From the NCBI RefSeq assembly GCF_001426865.1, contig NZ_LMFO01000031.1, positions 62,001 to 126,000 on the forward strand: a stretch of DNA of 64,000 nt. The letters run 5' to 3'. Made by a program: the position numbers and the translations under genes. The DNA comes from Paenibacillus sp. Root52. Its GTDB lineage: Bacteria; Bacillota; Bacilli; Paenibacillales; Paenibacillaceae. The notes below the pieces were generated by a model, which saw nothing but the letters and a program-made list of their open reading frames with translations, was not told the origin of the DNA and did not search any database. This document shows, in pieces, positions 8,435 to 17,346 of the stretch; the first letter of the stretch is position 1, and each line of letters begins with the position of its first letter.

Positions 8435-8932
8435 TTACGTTATGGTATATGTGGTCACAAAGGAAGGTCGCGGAAACATGTTAGGCTTCTGGGCAGTAAG
8501 CCCTTCGCTTGTGCTCCGGTTACGGTGGGCATGGCTATAGGCTTGAGACTCCTGCCAGCCTTTGAAATGCGCTTCGGATTGCCAGAGCGTAAGTACAACA
8601 TACGTATCATCCTTAAGTGGACGAAGCACACGAATGCCGACAAACCCGGGCTCTTCTTCCACTTTGCGTGCACGGTTTTTGAATCGTTCCTCGAAGTTGC
8701 TGCGTCCGTCTTCTGTCACAGGAATATTATTCAGCACAGCAAATCCACCGCCTGTCCAGCTTCCTGCAGAATCAAATGCTTCATAGGCAGCAACGTGATC
8801 ATCGGATTCGATGTTCACCAATCGTTCGGATGACTCCAGTGCGATCCGAACCTCATCTTCACTGCGCAATGTGAGGTGTGGATATGCAGCAAGAGCATCT
8901 GGAGTAGGGGAAGGAACCAAATAAATGTACAT
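8435..8932 (-). CDS. HmoB-like antibiotic biosynthesis/heme monooxygenase
   Basis: This 165-residue protein has a C-terminal ABM ferredoxin-like domain (about 70-150: F-A-V-L-N-N-I-P-V, then G-F-V-G-I-R-V-L-R-P, then Y-V-V-L-T-L-W-Q-S-E-A-H-F-K-G-W). It also has a shorter N-terminal half. The length and two-part layout match B. subtilis HmoB (YhgC), a heme-degrading monooxygenase that releases iron. The start at 8932 is chosen for AAGGAGG eight bases upstream; an in-frame ATG at 8959 has no such site. I see no clear Fur box upstream. Heme binding is inferred from family similarity. Confidence 0.78.
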   Translation of the reverse strand: MYIYLVPSPTPDALAAYPHLTLRSEDEVRIALESSERLVNIESDDHVAAYEAFDSAGSWTGGGFAVLNNIPVTEDGRSNFEERFKNRARKVEEEPGFVGIRVLRPLKDDTYVVLTLWQSEAHFKGWQESQAYSHAHRNRSTSEGLTAQKPNMFPRPSFVTTYTIT

Positions 8933-9027
8933 CGTAACGGCCTCCTTATTATAGGACATTTCTCAATATGCCCTAGTCATATCTTCCACAACATAGCACA
9001 ACGAAATAGGACGAGTCCAATTATGGG

Positions 9028-9047
9028 ATAGACGGGGACGTGTCTAT
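9028..9047. promoter_or_regulatory. inverted repeat upstream of the helicase gene
   Basis: ATAGAC-N8-GTCTAT lies about 40 bases before the helicase start. It could be an operator for the helicase or the divergent hmoB-like gene. I cannot assign a regulator. Confidence 0.35.
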
Positions 9048-9089
9048 TTATGATAAAGTATAGAGAATACTATGAGAACGGGTGATCGT

Positions 9090-11426
9090 ATGACAAATAC
9101 TATTCGAATATCGGTACGTCCTTTGGTGGAATATGTGTATCGTAGCGGCAGTATCCGTCCAGGATTCCGCACCAATGCATCCATGCAGGAAGGAACAAGA
9201 ATTCACCAGCGAGTTCAGAAGGGGTATAACGAGGAAGACCAGAAGGAAGTGGTGCTAGAGGCAGAACTTCAACATGGTGACCTGACCTATGTTGTTGAAG
9301 GACGCTGTGATGGCATCATCCGCCTTCAGGGGCAGCTAACGGTGGATGAGATCAAGTCCACTGCGGGTCCTCTGGATGAGCTGGGTGAAGGTCTTCCGGT
9401 GCATTGGGCACAGGCGATCATGTACGCCTATATGTATGCAAGGGTGAATGATGAGCCGAGAATGCAGGTGCAATTAACATATGTGCACACAGTGAATAGT
9501 GAAGAGAGACGATTCCGGCGCATGATGGAACGGCATGAGCTTGAGCAATTTGCTGCAGAGGTTATCGCTGGATACGCTCCTTATGCAGAGATGATTGCTG
9601 CGTATGAAGAGAAGCGTGATGTTAGTGTACGCGCGCTGGGGTTCCCTTTTCAGAAATACCGGGAAGGACAACGGAAGTTAGCAGGAGCCGTGTACCAGAC
9701 GATCCGTGAGGGCAAGGGGTTGATGGCGAAGGCACCAACGGGCATTGGCAAAACGATGTCGGTGCTTTTTCCTGCGGTCAAAGCCATTGGAGAGGGCGAG
9801 GCCGAAAGGCTGTTCTACCTGACGGCAAGAACGACGACAAGGGCTACCGCTGAAGAAGCCTTCGCACGAATGCAGGCTCAGGGATTAAACATTCATGCGA
9901 TTAGCCTAACCGCCAAGGACAAAATCTGCTTCAAAGAAGAGGAATCCTGTGATGCAGGACAGTGCAGCATGTGCGAAGGATACTATGATCGTATCAATGG
10001 AGCAGTACTGGACATGCTGGAACATGAGACATTAATGACGCGCCCTGTCATTGAACAGTATGCTCGCAAGCATCGCGTCTGTCCGTTTGAATTCTCGCTC
10101 GACGCAGCCTATGCTGCTGATGCAGTCATTTGTGATTACAATTATATTTTTGACCCACGTATCTCGCTGAAACGAATGCTGGAGGAACAGAAGCGTAGAA
10201 CCGTCGTTCTGGTGGATGAGGCACACAATCTAGTGGATCGTGGCCGGAATATGTTCTCGGCTGAGTTAGTGAAGTCTGTTTTTCTTGAACTAAAAAGAGA
10301 ATTCAAAGAGTTAGGCAGCAGTGTGCCTTCGGCTAAGGCCATCTCTGATCGTGCCGGTGGTGTGGATACGTACCTCCTAACTATCCGCAAGAATGGCGGA
10401 GATGAGGATAAATTGTATAACCAAGAAATGCCGGAAGAGCTTATTGAATTGCTCGAACCGTTTGTGATGGCTGCTGAGCAGTGTCTCCTGGAAGGAGGAT
10501 CGGGGCATGCTGAGATAGATGAATTGCTGCTGGATGGCTATTTCACCGCTCAGAATTTCCTGCGCATCGCCAAGTTGTATGATGAACGATTCATGACTTA
10601 TGCGGAATGTGAGCGAAGTGAAGTGCGAATTAAGCTGTTCTGTCTGGATCCTTCCGCCCTGCTTCGTCAGACGGCCAAAGGTTTCCGCAGTGTCGTCCAT
10701 TTCTCAGCAACGCTATCTCCGATGAGCTATTACCGGGATATGCTCGGAGCAGGGGAAGAGGACTATACGTTACAGGTGCCTTCCCCATTCTCTCGCGAAC
10801 AGTTGGACGTGCGTCTCATGCCATTATCTGTCCGTTACAAGGATCGAGAAGCATCACGGCTTGCCATCGCTCAATTACTCGATCAACTTGTCGCTGAACG
10901 TCCACGTCATAATCTGTTGGTCTTTTTCCCTTCCTATCCGTATATGCGTGAAGTGCATGAGACGTATATGCGAGTGTTTGCAGGGAGCCAGGTGGATGCT
11001 GTCATGCAGGAACAAGGAATGAGTGAAGCGGAGCGGGATCAGTTCTTGAACGCGTTCCAGCCGAATCCGGAGCGAACTCGACTGGGCTTTGCTGTTCTTG
11101 GCGGCGTATTTGCCGAAGGTGTGGATTTACCTGGTGATCGACTGAACGGCGTTGTGGTGGTCGGTGCAGGGTTGCCGCAGATTGGTCTAGAGAACAATGT
11201 GCTTAAGGATTATTTTGATCGCACAGGGCGAAGAGGGTTCAACTATGCTTATATTTTCCCAGGTATGAACAAAGTGTTGCAAGCAGGTGGCAGGCTCATT
11301 CGTACCGAGCAAGACCACGGCATACTGGTATTGATCGACGACCGGTTCACGCAGGAACCGTATCATTCGCTGTTGCCGGAGGAGTGGAGAGACTACAAGC
11401 TGATTCATCCGAACAAGGCCAGGTAA
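9090..11426 (+). CDS. XPD/DinG-type helicase with N-terminal PD-(D/E)XK nuclease
   Basis: This 778-residue protein joins two activities. The N-terminus (about 1-170) has a Cas4/RecB-like nuclease core, with D near 72 in G-R-C-D-G-I and E-I-K near 88. The remainder is a superfamily 2 Rad3/XPD helicase. It shows Walker A A-P-T-G-I-G-K-T near 220, the DEAH box V-D-E-A-H near 376, and motif VI Q-A-G-G-R-L-I-R near 730. Several cysteines at about 280-331 fit the 4Fe-4S domain of XPD and DinG helicases. A role in DNA repair or structure processing is expected. The ATG at 9090 has GGGTGAT upstream; another ATG lies 18 bp earlier. Confidence 0.88.
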   Translation: MTNTIRISVRPLVEYVYRSGSIRPGFRTNASMQEGTRIHQRVQKGYNEEDQKEVVLEAELQHGDLTYVVEGRCDGIIRLQGQLTVDEIKSTAGPLDELGEGLPVHWAQAIMYAYMYARVNDEPRMQVQLTYVHTVNSEERRFRRMMERHELEQFAAEVIAGYAPYAEMIAAYEEKRDVSVRALGFPFQKYREGQRKLAGAVYQTIREGKGLMAKAPTGIGKTMSVLFPAVKAIGEGEAERLFYLTARTTTRATAEEAFARMQAQGLNIHAISLTAKDKICFKEEESCDAGQCSMCEGYYDRINGAVLDMLEHETLMTRPVIEQYARKHRVCPFEFSLDAAYAADAVICDYNYIFDPRISLKRMLEEQKRRTVVLVDEAHNLVDRGRNMFSAELVKSVFLELKREFKELGSSVPSAKAISDRAGGVDTYLLTIRKNGGDEDKLYNQEMPEELIELLEPFVMAAEQCLLEGGSGHAEIDELLLDGYFTAQNFLRIAKLYDERFMTYAECERSEVRIKLFCLDPSALLRQTAKGFRSVVHFSATLSPMSYYRDMLGAGEEDYTLQVPSPFSREQLDVRLMPLSVRYKDREASRLAIAQLLDQLVAERPRHNLLVFFPSYPYMREVHETYMRVFAGSQVDAVMQEQGMSEAERDQFLNAFQPNPERTRLGFAVLGGVFAEGVDLPGDRLNGVVVVGAGLPQIGLENNVLKDYFDRTGRRGFNYAYIFPGMNKVLQAGGRLIRTEQDHGILVLIDDRFTQEPYHSLLPEEWRDYKLIHPNKAR

Positions 11427-11626
11427 GCTGAGATGAAACAAAATCAAGAGGCAACACGGACCTTTACATGCGCTCTGTCATAGCATGGCTTAAGTATATA
11501 TTTTTCTGCTTGCATGATTGAATAGGTGGTCTAGCGGGTTATTACTTGGTTAGCAACCGAACGAACTACGGGATACGTATACACTCCGAGGTCCGCTTCG
11601 TAAGCACTAAAGGAGGTCTGTTTGTA

Positions 11627-13105
11627 ATGAAAAGAAACCATACGATGATGCAGTTTTTTGAATGGCATCTTAGCGCAGACGGAAACCACTGGAAGAGATT
11701 GGCCGAGATGGCTCCTGAGCTAAAGGCCATAGGAATTGACTCGGTGTGGGTACCCCCTGTAACCAAAGCAGTGTCGGCCGAGGATACCGGATACGGTGTT
11801 TACGATCTATACGATCTGGGCGAATTTGATCAAAAGGGCAGTGTACGCACGAAGTATGGCACCAAACAAGAACTGGTTGAGGCGATTGCCGAGTGCCAGA
11901 AGAATGGCATTGCCGTCTACATCGATCTAGTGATGAATCATAAAGCAGGTGCGGACGAGACGGAAGTATTCCCAGTTGTTGAGGTCGATCCGAATGACCG
12001 GTTGAAGGAGATATCTAAGCCTTTTGAGATCGAGGGTTGGACCAAGTTTGATTTTCCGGGGCGGGGAGACCAGTACTCCTCCTTTAAATGGAACTATAAG
12101 CATTTCAATGGAACGGACTTTGATGCAAGACAAGAACGCACAGGTGTATTCCGTATTGCCGAAGAGGGCAAGAATTGGAATGAAAATGTCGACGATGAGT
12201 TTGGCAACTACGATTACCTCATGTTCGCCAACATCGACTATAATCATCCGGAAGTAAAAGAGGAAATGATTGAGTGGGGCAAATGGCTGATTGATACGTT
12301 GCAATGTGGCGGGTTTCGCCTGGATGCGATCAAACACATCAATCATGAGTTCATCAAAGCGTTCGCTGCCGAGATGATTCGGAAACGGGGTCAGGATTTC
12401 TACATTGTAGGTGAGTTCTGGAACTCCAATCTGGATGCTTGTCGGGAATTCTTGGATACGGTGGATTATCAGATCGATCTATTCGATGTGTCCCTACACT
12501 ATAAATTGCATGAGGCGTCTCTGGCGGGAAGAGATTTCGATCTCTCCAAAATTTTCGAAGATACATTAGTACACACACATCCTACGCATGCTGTGACATT
12601 TGTAGATAACCATGATTCCCAGCCGCATGAGGCACTTGAATCCTGGGTTGGAGATTGGTTCAAACCAAGCGCATATGCACTGACGCTGCTGCGTCGTGAT
12701 GGGTACCCCGTAGTCTTTTACGGAGATTATTACGGCATTGGTGGCCCTGAACCTGTTGAGGGGAAAAAAGAGATCTTGGACATTCTGCTCTATGCACGCT
12801 GTCATAAGGCGTATGGTGAGCAGGAAGACTACTTCGACCATGCGAATACGATTGGATGGGTACGGCGTGGCGCAGAGGAATTCGAAGGCTCCGGCTGTGC
12901 TGTAGTGATCTCCAACGGAGACGATGGTGAGAAGCGCATGTTCATTGGTGAACATCGGGCTGGCGAGGTCTGGACGGATCTTACGCATAGCCGCGAGGAA
13001 CGTGTAACGATTGAGGAAGATGGATGGGCGACGTTCCACGTTAACGGTGGAAGTGTAGCGGTATGGGCTCTGCCAGACGAGGAACACACCTCAACGTCAT
13101 CCTAA
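11627..13105 (+). CDS. cytoplasmic alpha-amylase (GH13)
   Basis: This 492-residue enzyme is a GH13 amylase resembling liquefying Bacillus amylases. It has the N-terminal M-M-Q-F-F-E-W-H and the four GH13 regions D-L-V-M-N-H, G-F-R-L-D-A-I-K-H (nucleophile Asp near 232), V-G-E-F-W (acid Glu near 262) and F-V-D-N-H-D-S (Asp near 329). There is no signal peptide, so it should act inside the cell on maltodextrin or glycogen. The start is fixed by AAAGGAGG 11 bases upstream; an in-frame ATG at 11546 lacks such a site. It is monocistronic with a hairpin downstream. Confidence 0.92.
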   Translation: MKRNHTMMQFFEWHLSADGNHWKRLAEMAPELKAIGIDSVWVPPVTKAVSAEDTGYGVYDLYDLGEFDQKGSVRTKYGTKQELVEAIAECQKNGIAVYIDLVMNHKAGADETEVFPVVEVDPNDRLKEISKPFEIEGWTKFDFPGRGDQYSSFKWNYKHFNGTDFDARQERTGVFRIAEEGKNWNENVDDEFGNYDYLMFANIDYNHPEVKEEMIEWGKWLIDTLQCGGFRLDAIKHINHEFIKAFAAEMIRKRGQDFYIVGEFWNSNLDACREFLDTVDYQIDLFDVSLHYKLHEASLAGRDFDLSKIFEDTLVHTHPTHAVTFVDNHDSQPHEALESWVGDWFKPSAYALTLLRRDGYPVVFYGDYYGIGGPEPVEGKKEILDILLYARCHKAYGEQEDYFDHANTIGWVRRGAEEFEGSGCAVVISNGDDGEKRMFIGEHRAGEVWTDLTHSREERVTIEEDGWATFHVNGGSVAVWALPDEEHTSTSS

Positions 13106-13428
13106 TTGCTAGTACTGTAATGGCCTTACATCAAGGACAATAGCTCAAGTGTAGAAGGGGTTGCGCGTTAGCCTGGATGGCTGGCGTGAAGCCCTTTTTG
13201 TGCTGGTTAGTGTGAGCCTTGAGAGGAAAGAGAAGAGAAGAGAAGAGAAGTAGGTGATGGGTGATCAGGAAAGGATCAGATGTAGTTAGGGGTCATACGC
13301 ATAGTCATACGCATAAAAAGTAACCCGTCCTCATCTAATTATGATATCCTTAATTGGTAGTATAAACCAAATTCTATAAACGGATTAAATATAAATGAAC
13401 ACCAATGAAGACGCGGGGAGGAATGGTA
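13106..13428. other. intergenic region with terminator and short tandem repeats
   Basis: No gene is visible. The region contains the amylase terminator (13155-13200), four copies of AGAAG at 13231-13250, and two tandem copies of GTCATACGCATA at 13292-13315. The promoter of the following lipoprotein gene probably lies near 13340-13400. Confidence 0.6.
13155..13200 (+). terminator. probable amylase terminator
   Basis: An imperfect stem (AAGGGGTTGCGCG...AGCC with GGCT...CGTGAAGCCC) is followed by five T. Confidence 0.6.
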
Positions 13429-14031
13429 TTGAGTAGACAAATATGGACAGCATTATGCATGATCTTGCTCGTACTGTGCTTAACTGCATGTACCTCTGAT
13501 TCGGCGATGGGTCAGGTGAAACGCACCGATTCTTATACACTAAATAGTGAAAGGAGAGATCTCGAAGAGCGCATCAAGAACAATCGAGATTCCTTTCAGC
13601 AGACTATGCCTGAGAAATACACGCTGACAGCGACCGTTAATGTGAGTCATGAGGCAGATGGAGATCGGATCACCTATGATGTTCTTGTGAATGATGCGCA
13701 GATCCCACTTGCCAACGTCATTCAATCCTTTACGCTTGCATCCGCTATGATGAAGGTGATCGACGCACCGGATCTGCTGAACACCAATACATCGAATGAT
13801 TATGAGACCAACTTAGAACCGAATAAGGAACCGCTCGGATTAAGCTTAGGTCGGAGTTATGTTTTGAAGCTCAGGACAGATATCAATCGGAGCGCCCTTA
13901 CTGACTATCAGGATATGTACATTAAAATTTCGTATGGCTCAGATGACGAACGAACGGAAGATTATTTTTATATCCAAGCAGAACCATCTACCGAGGCTCA
14001 GGCATACATGGAGTCACTCTCTAATGAATAA
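13429..14031 (+). CDS. predicted lipoprotein of unknown function
   Basis: This is a roughly 200-residue secreted lipoprotein. A type II signal peptide ends in the lipobox L-T-A-C, so the mature protein would be lipid-anchored outside the membrane. The rest is mostly polar, with alternating strands (Y-T-L-T-A-T-V-N-V, I-T-Y-D-V-L-V). I do not recognise the family. A TTG start at 13429 is chosen because GGGGAGG lies seven bases upstream. An ATG six bases earlier is too close to that site, and the ATG at 13405 has none. It is monocistronic. Confidence 0.7.
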   Translation: MSRQIWTALCMILLVLCLTACTSDSAMGQVKRTDSYTLNSERRDLEERIKNNRDSFQQTMPEKYTLTATVNVSHEADGDRITYDVLVNDAQIPLANVIQSFTLASAMMKVIDAPDLLNTNTSNDYETNLEPNKEPLGLSLGRSYVLKLRTDINRSALTDYQDMYIKISYGSDDERTEDYFYIQAEPSTEAQAYMESLSNE

Positions 14032-14036
14032 GAAGA

Positions 14037-14082
14037 GACACTTGTCTCGCTCCAGTACAACATTGGAAGCAGGACAAGTGTC
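14037..14082. terminator. long hairpin without T-run
   Basis: GACACTTGTC (14037-14046) pairs perfectly with GACAAGTGTC (14073-14082), with further pairing inside. There is no T-run on either strand. It may be a mRNA 3' stabiliser or a weak terminator between convergent genes. Confidence 0.5.
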
Positions 14083-14168
14083 GATGTAGCATGTATTTTA
14101 ATAAGCAGGCTGGCGTGTTGATGATAGGAAAGGTAAGCTTGAGGAACAATGCAATCGTCTATACTTAT

Positions 14169-14915
14169 CTACGTATCAAGCTCGAAAGATTCCAGTGTAC
14201 CCGCCATTCGTAGGTCATGCTGTTGATTGAATTCAGCTCGTTTGTCGGCATTTGCATATTCATCGTGATAATGCATGAGTACAGTCTTTGCTCTAACGTG
14301 AGCGGGCAATTGCTCCAGATTCTTCAATGAGGTATGCGACTTGATAACGAGGTCATGCATATGGCATTCATGGAATATAAGCTGCACATCCTCGGCAACC
14401 TCTTCTACACGTTTCTGATCAAGTGTGCTATCTGCACTGTAATAGAAGTAAGATTTAGCCATCAGCCCATTGCTGACCATCCCCGGTACATGCTTCGTAC
14501 GGAAAGTTTCAAACGTAACACCGCCCAGCTCGAACGTTCCTCCATCGGGCAGTGGAACCACATCGTAATAATCACTCATCGTACGTTCCCCATCTGTCGT
14601 ATAACGCATACCCGGAGAGAGAATGCTCCACAGCGGATCGACCAGCTCTTCATGGATAAACAGACGTGGCTTCCGGTCACCCACAATCTGAGCATAGTAT
14701 CCAAGCATCTGTACCCCGTTAATATGGTCTTCGTGCAAATGCGTAATGAAGACGTTATGTATATCTGTCATCGGGAAGCCATATTGCTTCAATGCCTTCG
14801 CGTTCGATTCTGGAAAATCGATCACCAGATGGGTGTCACCGAATTCAGCCAATACACTGTTATGGTGTTGGTCTACACTGAACATGTCTCCTGTACCGAG
14901 AAATGTAATTTTCAT
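14169..14915 (-). CDS. MBL-fold metallo-hydrolase (RNase Z-like)
   Basis: This 248-residue protein starts with the metallo-beta-lactamase strand M-K-I-T-F-L-G-T-G. It has the metal motif T-H-L-H-E-D-H-I-N-G, a later H-V-P-G, an acidic Y-S-A-D-S and a C-terminal H-Y-H. The arrangement resembles the RNase Z/ElaC branch, but the flexible arm typical of tRNase Z is not evident, so the substrate is uncertain. AAGGAGA precedes the start. It is convergent with the lipoprotein gene and divergent from uxaC. Confidence 0.85.
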   Translation of the reverse strand: MKITFLGTGDMFSVDQHHNSVLAEFGDTHLVIDFPESNAKALKQYGFPMTDIHNVFITHLHEDHINGVQMLGYYAQIVGDRKPRLFIHEELVDPLWSILSPGMRYTTDGERTMSDYYDVVPLPDGGTFELGGVTFETFRTKHVPGMVSNGLMAKSYFYYSADSTLDQKRVEEVAEDVQLIFHECHMHDLVIKSHTSLKNLEQLPAHVRAKTVLMHYHDEYANADKRAEFNQQHDLRMAGTLESFELDT

Positions 14916-15010
14916 GTCTTCATCTCCTTACATGCGATCTTCAGATCAGCATAATTGTGATTTAAATTAGTATACCTTGTTCAACTGGATATGCCTAAAT
15001 CAACCTTTTT

Positions 15011-15024
15011 TGATAACGCTATCA
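15011..15024. promoter_or_regulatory. cre site (CcpA operator) upstream of uxaC
   Basis: TGATAACGCTATCA matches the cre consensus TGWNANCGNTNWCA at every fixed position and lies 97 bases before the uxaC start. Carbon catabolite control of glucuronate isomerase by CcpA is the expected consequence. Confidence 0.8.
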
Positions 15025-15120
15025 TTTTATATTGAACTTTGGTGTCAAACAGTGTAGCGTACAAGGTGGGAAGTGAACCCATATGAACGTAAACTCACCT
15101 AAAGGGAGCGTGCATGATAC

Positions 15121-16563
15121 ATGAAATCTTTTCTTGATGAACAATTTCTGCTGCACAACGAAACGGCGGTAAGGTTATATGAGGACTACGTCAAAGATAT
15201 GCCGATTATTGACTATCACTGCCACCTCAGTCCTCAGGAGATTTATGAGAATAAGACCTTTGGCAACATCACAGAAGCCTGGTTATATGGAGATCATTAC
15301 AAATGGCGTCTAATGCGCGCAAACGGAATTGAAGAGCAATACATTACCGGCGGAGAAGGTGTTACGGATTACGATCGTTTTCTGGCCTATGCCAAAACTG
15401 TACCGATGATGATTGGTAACCCGCTGTACGCCTGGTCTCATCTGGAGCTGCAGCGCTATTTCGGCGTCTATGAGGTGTTGAACGAGAAGAGCGCTCCATC
15501 CGTCTGGGAGAAAGTAAATGCGAAGCTAAACAGTGAAGGGTTCGGTGCACGAGACTTAATCACGAAGTCCAATGTGACAGTGGTGTGCACAACGGATGAT
15601 CCATGTGACTCCTTGGAATACCATCTCAAGATTAAGGAGATCGAAGGGTTCGAAACGGCTGTGTTACCTTCCTTCCGTCCTGACAAAGGGCTAGAGTTAA
15701 ATCGCGATACCTTTACCGAATGGGTGGGCAAGCTATCTCAGGCTTCAGACACCACAATTGAAGACTATGATTCCTTCCTTGCCGCACTAGAATCCCGGGT
15801 GGAATTCTTCCATTCTGTTGGCGGCCGTGTGTCTGACCATGCGCTCGATTATGTTCCATTCGGTGAAGCAACACGTGAAGAAGCAGGCGCTATATTTGCC
15901 AAAGCCCTTGCGGGTCAGAAAGTCACTCGTGAAGAAGAGAATAAGTACAAGACGGTCACGCTAACCTTCCTAGGGAAGCTGTATGCCGATCGGGGCTGGG
16001 TAATGCAGTTCCATATCAATGCCGCTCGTAACAATAACAGTCGGATGTTTGCGAAGCTGGGGCCAGATACCGGATATGATTCCGTGAACGATACACCACT
16101 TTCTTCGGCGGTGATCGGTCTACTGGATGCGCTTGAGCAAGAGCAGGCACTGCCCAAAACGATACTGTATTCTCTGAATCCACGTGATAATGAAGTGCTC
16201 GCTGCAATTATGGGCAGCTTCCAAGGTGGAGGCATTCCAGGTAAAATCCAGCTTGGCGCAGCTTGGTGGTTCAATGATACCAAGGACGGCATGTTAGCTC
16301 AGATGAGAGCACTTGCGAACGTGGGCTTAATCAGTCGTTTTGTCGGCATGCTGACCGATTCACGCAGCTTCTTATCCTACACTCGGCATGAATATTTCCG
16401 CCGCTTAGTATGTAATCTAGTCGGTGAGTGGGCTGAGCAGGGTGAGGCTCCACAAGATATGGAACTATTAGGTGAGATCGTACAAGGGATTGCCTACAAC
16501 AATGCCAAGGAGTACTTCCCGTTCTCCCCTGCGCTGCAGACGGCTTCGGCATCCCAGAGCTAA
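15121..16563 (+). CDS. uxaC: glucuronate isomerase
   Basis: This 480-residue protein is uronate isomerase. It catalyses the cytoplasmic interconversion of D-glucuronate with fructuronate and of galacturonate with tagaturonate. Family markers include the N-terminal D-Y-H-C-H-L-S-P metal motif (about 31-38), W-R-L-M-R-A-N-G near 60, and the late H-E-Y-F-R-R. Its length is typical (about 465-480). A modest AAGGGAG site lies about 12 bases upstream. The gene stands alone: no uxuA/uxuB or kdg genes are nearby, so the rest of the pathway must be elsewhere. A perfect cre site upstream and a strong terminator downstream support single-gene, catabolite-controlled transcription. Confidence 0.96.
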   Translation: MKSFLDEQFLLHNETAVRLYEDYVKDMPIIDYHCHLSPQEIYENKTFGNITEAWLYGDHYKWRLMRANGIEEQYITGGEGVTDYDRFLAYAKTVPMMIGNPLYAWSHLELQRYFGVYEVLNEKSAPSVWEKVNAKLNSEGFGARDLITKSNVTVVCTTDDPCDSLEYHLKIKEIEGFETAVLPSFRPDKGLELNRDTFTEWVGKLSQASDTTIEDYDSFLAALESRVEFFHSVGGRVSDHALDYVPFGEATREEAGAIFAKALAGQKVTREEENKYKTVTLTFLGKLYADRGWVMQFHINAARNNNSRMFAKLGPDTGYDSVNDTPLSSAVIGLLDALEQEQALPKTILYSLNPRDNEVLAAIMGSFQGGGIPGKIQLGAAWWFNDTKDGMLAQMRALANVGLISRFVGMLTDSRSFLSYTRHEYFRRLVCNLVGEWAEQGEAPQDMELLGEIVQGIAYNNAKEYFPFSPALQTASASQS

Positions 16564-16609
16564 TTAGAACACATACGATTAACGTACACAAATCAAAATT
16601 ACATTTCCC

Positions 16610-16640
16610 AACCACGGCGATCTTATGCCGTGGTTTTTTG
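16610..16640 (+). terminator. uxaC terminator
   Basis: ACCACGGC (16611-16618) pairs with GCCGTGGT (16627-16634) and is followed by a T-run. Confidence 0.92.
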
Positions 16641-16692
16641 GTGTTTTGGAACAAAATAGAACAGAGTTGACTTTCATATATACCGGAAATAT

Positions 16693-16709
16693 AATTAGGT
16701 TACCTAATT
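16693..16709. promoter_or_regulatory. palindromic operator for the MarR-ABC operon
   Basis: AATTAGGTTACCTAATT is a perfect 8-1-8 palindrome about 95 bases before the MarR start. A TATAAT lies at 16739-16744. MarR proteins commonly autoregulate through such sites; the assignment is inferred. Confidence 0.7.
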
Positions 16710-16803
16710 AATTGGTCATCTATTTAATTGTAATCCTATATAATAGGTATACTACGGTAATTGAATTCAACAGGCGTGATCGCCTGATAAGGAGGAAGAC
16801 AAT

Positions 16804-17346
16804 ATGGCTGGCATAGATCCGGTCGCTCAGAAGCTTTTATATTCCATCATGCAGTTTAATAAGGGCAAATGGAGACAGCATAAACCGCATGGGCGCAATC
16901 ACAATGAAATTATGGTGCTGGGTTGTTTACTTCACGGTATGCATCCGGGAGAACGCCTGAATTGGCAGGACAATCCGCCTGATTTTAATCACTCCTTCGA
17001 ATCCAATCATCCGGGACTGAAGGTTTCGGAGATCAGTGCTTTGCTACGTGTGAAGTCACCAACCATTACACCCGTCATACGGGGACTTGAGGATGAAGGA
17101 TTAGTTGAACGAACGATGGATCCAGAGGATCGACGTGCAGTACGCATTACGATTACTGAGGCAGGCCGGGCAATCATTCGGGCTGCTCACGAAGAGCGCA
17201 TGGAAATTTTCAACAAGCTTGTCGAGCATCTAGGCGAGGAAGAGAGCCTTCAGTTAGCTGCGTTGCTTACGAAGGTGTACACCTTCTTTGATAGCAAGGT
17301 TCCCCAAGAATCAGAAGCAAATGAACAAGGAGACGATACGCCATGA
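16804..17346 (+). CDS. MarR-family repressor of the ABC exporter operon
   Basis: This 180-residue winged-helix protein shows the MarR core at about 75-125: L-K-V-S-E-I-S-A-L-L, V-K-S-P-T-I-T-P-V-I-R-G-L-E-D-E-G-L-V-E-R and the wing D-P-E-D-R-R-A-V-R-I. An N-terminal insertion (about 20-65, with His/Asn-rich segments) makes it longer than typical MarR proteins of about 145 residues. AAGGAGG lies upstream. It is the first gene of an operon and its stop overlaps the first ABC gene by 4 bp. It probably represses itself and the exporter until a toxic ligand binds. Confidence 0.9.
   Translation: MAGIDPVAQKLLYSIMQFNKGKWRQHKPHGRNHNEIMVLGCLLHGMHPGERLNWQDNPPDFNHSFESNHPGLKVSEISALLRVKSPTITPVIRGLEDEGLVERTMDPEDRRAVRITITEAGRAIIRAAHEERMEIFNKLVEHLGEEESLQLAALLTKVYTFFDSKVPQESEANEQGDDTP

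Noticed and set aside
11546..11626. N-terminal extension or signal peptide on the alpha-amylase
   Set aside because: The extra 27 residues are not signal-like and the strong AAAGGAGG sits before the 11627 ATG.
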